Below are positions 62,143 to 64,000 of a stretch of DNA of 64,000 nt, piece by piece. Location of the stretch: assembly GCF_013074385.2 (NCBI RefSeq), contig NZ_JABEYA020000001.1, positions 806,001-870,000 on the forward strand. The letters run 5' to 3'. Both the position numbers and the translations under genes were made by a program. The stretch comes from Vibrio ostreicida (lineage in GTDB: Bacteria > Pseudomonadota > Gammaproteobacteria > Enterobacterales > Vibrionaceae). Below the pieces are notes generated by a model. It was not told where the DNA came from, ran no database searches, and saw nothing but the letters and a program-made list of their open reading frames with translations. The number at the start of each line of letters is the position of its first letter. Position 1 is the first letter of the stretch.

Positions 62143-64000
62143 TTGTCAGATTATCAGAAACATTATCAATGGGCGCAGGAAAACCCACAAAACTTTTGGC
62201 AGGACCGAGCCGATGAAATCGCTTGGTTTAAACCGCCGGAGACCATTCTTGAGCGAGACCATCAAGGCATTGAAAGATGGTTTCCCGATGGAGTTTTGAA
62301 CACATGTTGGCTGTGCCTAGACTACCACTGTGAGCGCGGAGAGGGTCACAAAACTGCGCTCATCTACGATTCCCCTGTCACTGCGACCAAGCAAAGTTAC
62401 ACTTATACGCAAATGAGGGACAAGGTTGCGAAAATAGCGGGAATGTTGGTTGAGGAGGGCGTCTCTAAAGGAGATTGCGTGTTGATTTATATGCCAATGA
62501 TCCCTGAAGCCGCGATGGCCATGCTGGCTTGTGCAAGGTTAGGTGCGATTCATTCGGTCGTGTTTGGTGGTTTTGCTCCAAATGAATTAGTAGGCCGTCT
62601 TGAAGATGCAGAGCCGAAAGTGGTTTTGACTGCGTCATGTGGAATAGAAATCGATAAGATTATTGAATACCAACCTTTATTAAACAAAGCGCTTCAAGAG
62701 AGCGCTTGGCAACCGAAAAAAGTGTTTGTGTATCAGCGGCCCGAATGCCAAGCGACATTGACCCAAGGCAGAGATATTGATTGGCATCAGGCATATTCTG
62801 CTGCGGTTCCACACGATTGTGTCCCTGTCCTGTCTGTGGACCCATTATATATCCTCTACACCTCGGGAACGACAGGTAAACCGAAAGGCGTCGTACGGGA
62901 TAATGGAGGGCATGCCGTCGCGATGAAATATTCGATGAGTGCAGTCTACAATGTCCCTGAAAATGGTGTCTATTGGGCTGCATCGGATGTGGGTTGGGTT
63001 GTTGGCCATTCTTACATCGTTTATGGCCCCTTGATTCATGGTTGTACTACGGTTTTATACGAGGGAAAACCAGTACGGACGCCAGACCCAAGTGCTTTTT
63101 GGCGAGTGTGTGAGGAATATCAGGTCAACGTACTTTTTTCCGCGCCGACGGCGTTTCGGGCAATAAAGAAAGAAGATCCACATGGCCAGTGTCTGAAAAC
63201 ATATGATTTGAGCCATCTTTCCGCGATCTTTATGGCGGGTGAACGACTCGACCCCTCAACGCTGGAGTGGGTTGAGGATCACACTAAAAAGCCAGTGATT
63301 GATCACTGGTGGCAAACGGAAACTGGGTGGCCTGTGGCGAGTAACCCCGTTGGTTTGGAATTCATGCCAGTAAAGGCGGGCTCATCGACCAAACCAGTGC
63401 CTGGATATCAAGTCATGATCTTGGATGAGTCGGGTCGTTCTATGTCGCCAAATAAACAAGGCTTCGTGACGATTAAACGCCCCTTACCTCCGGGGTGTTT
63501 ACCGACAGTGTGGCGTGATCATCAGCGCTTTGAATCAGGGTATCTTGAACAATTTCCGGGTTATTATGTCACCGGTGATGGTGGTTACCTAGATCAAGAC
63601 GGTTATTTGTTTATTATGGGGCGTATTGATGATGTGATTAATGTTGCGGGTCACCGCCTTTCTACTGGTGAAATGGAAGCCGTTGTTGGCGGACATCCGG
63701 CAATAGCAGAATGCGCCGTTGTTGGTGTTCATGATGAGTTGAAAGGTCAGCATCCAATGGGTTTTGTTGTCCTTAAGGATGGGGTCAAGATAGACGAATT
63801 TGAGTTGAAAGGGGAGTTGATAGGTAAAGTCAGGGAAGAAATTGGAGCGGTGGCTTGTTTCAAACATGCGGTGGTGGTGGAACGCTTGCCAAAAACTCGC
63901 TCCGGTAAAATTTTGCGCAAGACTATCCGGCAGATTGCGGATGGTGAGCAATATACGATTCCATCGACTATTGATGATCCAAAGAGCCTCGATGATATAA
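62143..64000 (+). CDS. prpE: Propionyl-CoA synthetase PrpE (3' end beyond the window)
   Basis: PrpE activates propionate to propionyl-CoA. About 619 residues are visible and the frame is still open at the window edge. Motifs include the AMP-binding loop YTSGTTGKPKG, HWWQTETGWP, the hinge GRIDDVINVAGHRLSTGEME and the acetyl-sensitive Lys in RSGKILRK. The first in-frame start is TTG at 62143 (SDYQKHYQWAQ), with GGAGG eight bases upstream; the ATG at 62136 is in another frame and closes quickly. It completes the propionate catabolic operon. Confidence 0.93.
   Translation, partial: MSDYQKHYQWAQENPQNFWQDRADEIAWFKPPETILERDHQGIERWFPDGVLNTCWLCLDYHCERGEGHKTALIYDSPVTATKQSYTYTQMRDKVAKIAGMLVEEGVSKGDCVLIYMPMIPEAAMAMLACARLGAIHSVVFGGFAPNELVGRLEDAEPKVVLTASCGIEIDKIIEYQPLLNKALQESAWQPKKVFVYQRPECQATLTQGRDIDWHQAYSAAVPHDCVPVLSVDPLYILYTSGTTGKPKGVVRDNGGHAVAMKYSMSAVYNVPENGVYWAASDVGWVVGHSYIVYGPLIHGCTTVLYEGKPVRTPDPSAFWRVCEEYQVNVLFSAPTAFRAIKKEDPHGQCLKTYDLSHLSAIFMAGERLDPSTLEWVEDHTKKPVIDHWWQTETGWPVASNPVGLEFMPVKAGSSTKPVPGYQVMILDESGRSMSPNKQGFVTIKRPLPPGCLPTVWRDHQRFESGYLEQFPGYYVTGDGGYLDQDGYLFIMGRIDDVINVAGHRLSTGEMEAVVGGHPAIAECAVVGVHDELKGQHPMGFVVLKDGVKIDEFELKGELIGKVREEIGAVACFKHAVVVERLPKTRSGKILRKTIRQIADGEQYTIPSTIDDPKSLDDI

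Noticed and set aside
62136-62200. ATG at 62136 as the start of prpE
   Set aside because: It is out of frame with the PrpE protein and reaches a stop soon; TTG at 62143 is the first in-frame start.
1-64000. CRISPR arrays, rRNA, tRNA or prophage genes
   Set aside because: No regularly spaced repeats, no rRNA or tRNA signatures, and no phage structural or lysis genes apart from the T6SS proteins related to phage tails.

Overview
The window looks like chromosomal DNA of a marine gammaproteobacterium of the Vibrionaceae. The evidence is moderate GC, the dimeric-type cytidine deaminase, lrgAB next to sbcB, an astE lying outside any ast operon, btuCD, ynfM/ynfL-type and ygjP/rlmF pairs, and a Vibrio-style type VI secretion (T6SS) locus. 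There are no rRNA or tRNA genes, integrases, insertion sequences or CRISPR arrays. The genus is inferred from remembered protein similarity, not from a search.

Layout. (1) 1-26,300 is mostly housekeeping and transport: the tail of an unidentified gene, cdd, lrgAB, sbcB (exonuclease I), a TcyP-type cystine symporter, astE, btuCD, a MazG-like protein, a GAF-GGDEF diguanylate cyclase, a DUF1415 protein, an MFS exporter divergent from a LysR regulator, a periplasmic binding protein paired with a hybrid histidine kinase, a small glutaredoxin, ygjP-rlmF plus a small membrane protein, a PilF-like lipoprotein, an alpha/beta hydrolase, metA with a MetJ operator, a P-loop kinase and a tctCBA tricarboxylate transporter. 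(2) 26,745-27,023 holds a cold-shock protein gene and its terminator. (3) 27,306-54,101 is a complete T6SS locus, all on the minus strand. In transcription order it reads vgrG, a 189-aa protein, PAAR; then tssA, hcp, tssB, tssC1, a second tssC, tssE, tssF, tssG, tssH(clpV), a three-gene sensory/transport insert, tagH, tssJ, tssK, tssL, tssM and a Ser/Thr kinase. All thirteen Tss core components are represented. An unplaced lipoprotein gene follows at 54,297-55,094. (4) 55,357-64,000 (plus strand) is the 2-methylcitrate pathway operon: a GntR regulator, prpB, prpC, acnD, prpF and prpE, the last cut by the window edge.

The least ordinary part lies inside the T6SS operon, between tssH and tagH. 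There, three overlapping genes encode two periplasmic binding proteins and a membrane protein that joins two tandem extracytoplasmic sensor modules, a HAMP linker and a full MFS transporter. I infer a ligand-sensing unit that is co-expressed with the secretion machine; its function is not known to me. Other unusual points are the second TssC sheath protein, a TssL that ends in a SPOR-like domain, a TssM whose P-loop is degenerate, and a VgrG/PAAR cassette without an obvious effector.

Operators visible by eye are a perfect MetJ box before metA and two GntR-type palindromes before the prp regulator. Several starts are non-ATG (metA, tssK, tagH, prpE, the alpha/beta hydrolase, the Ser/Thr kinase).
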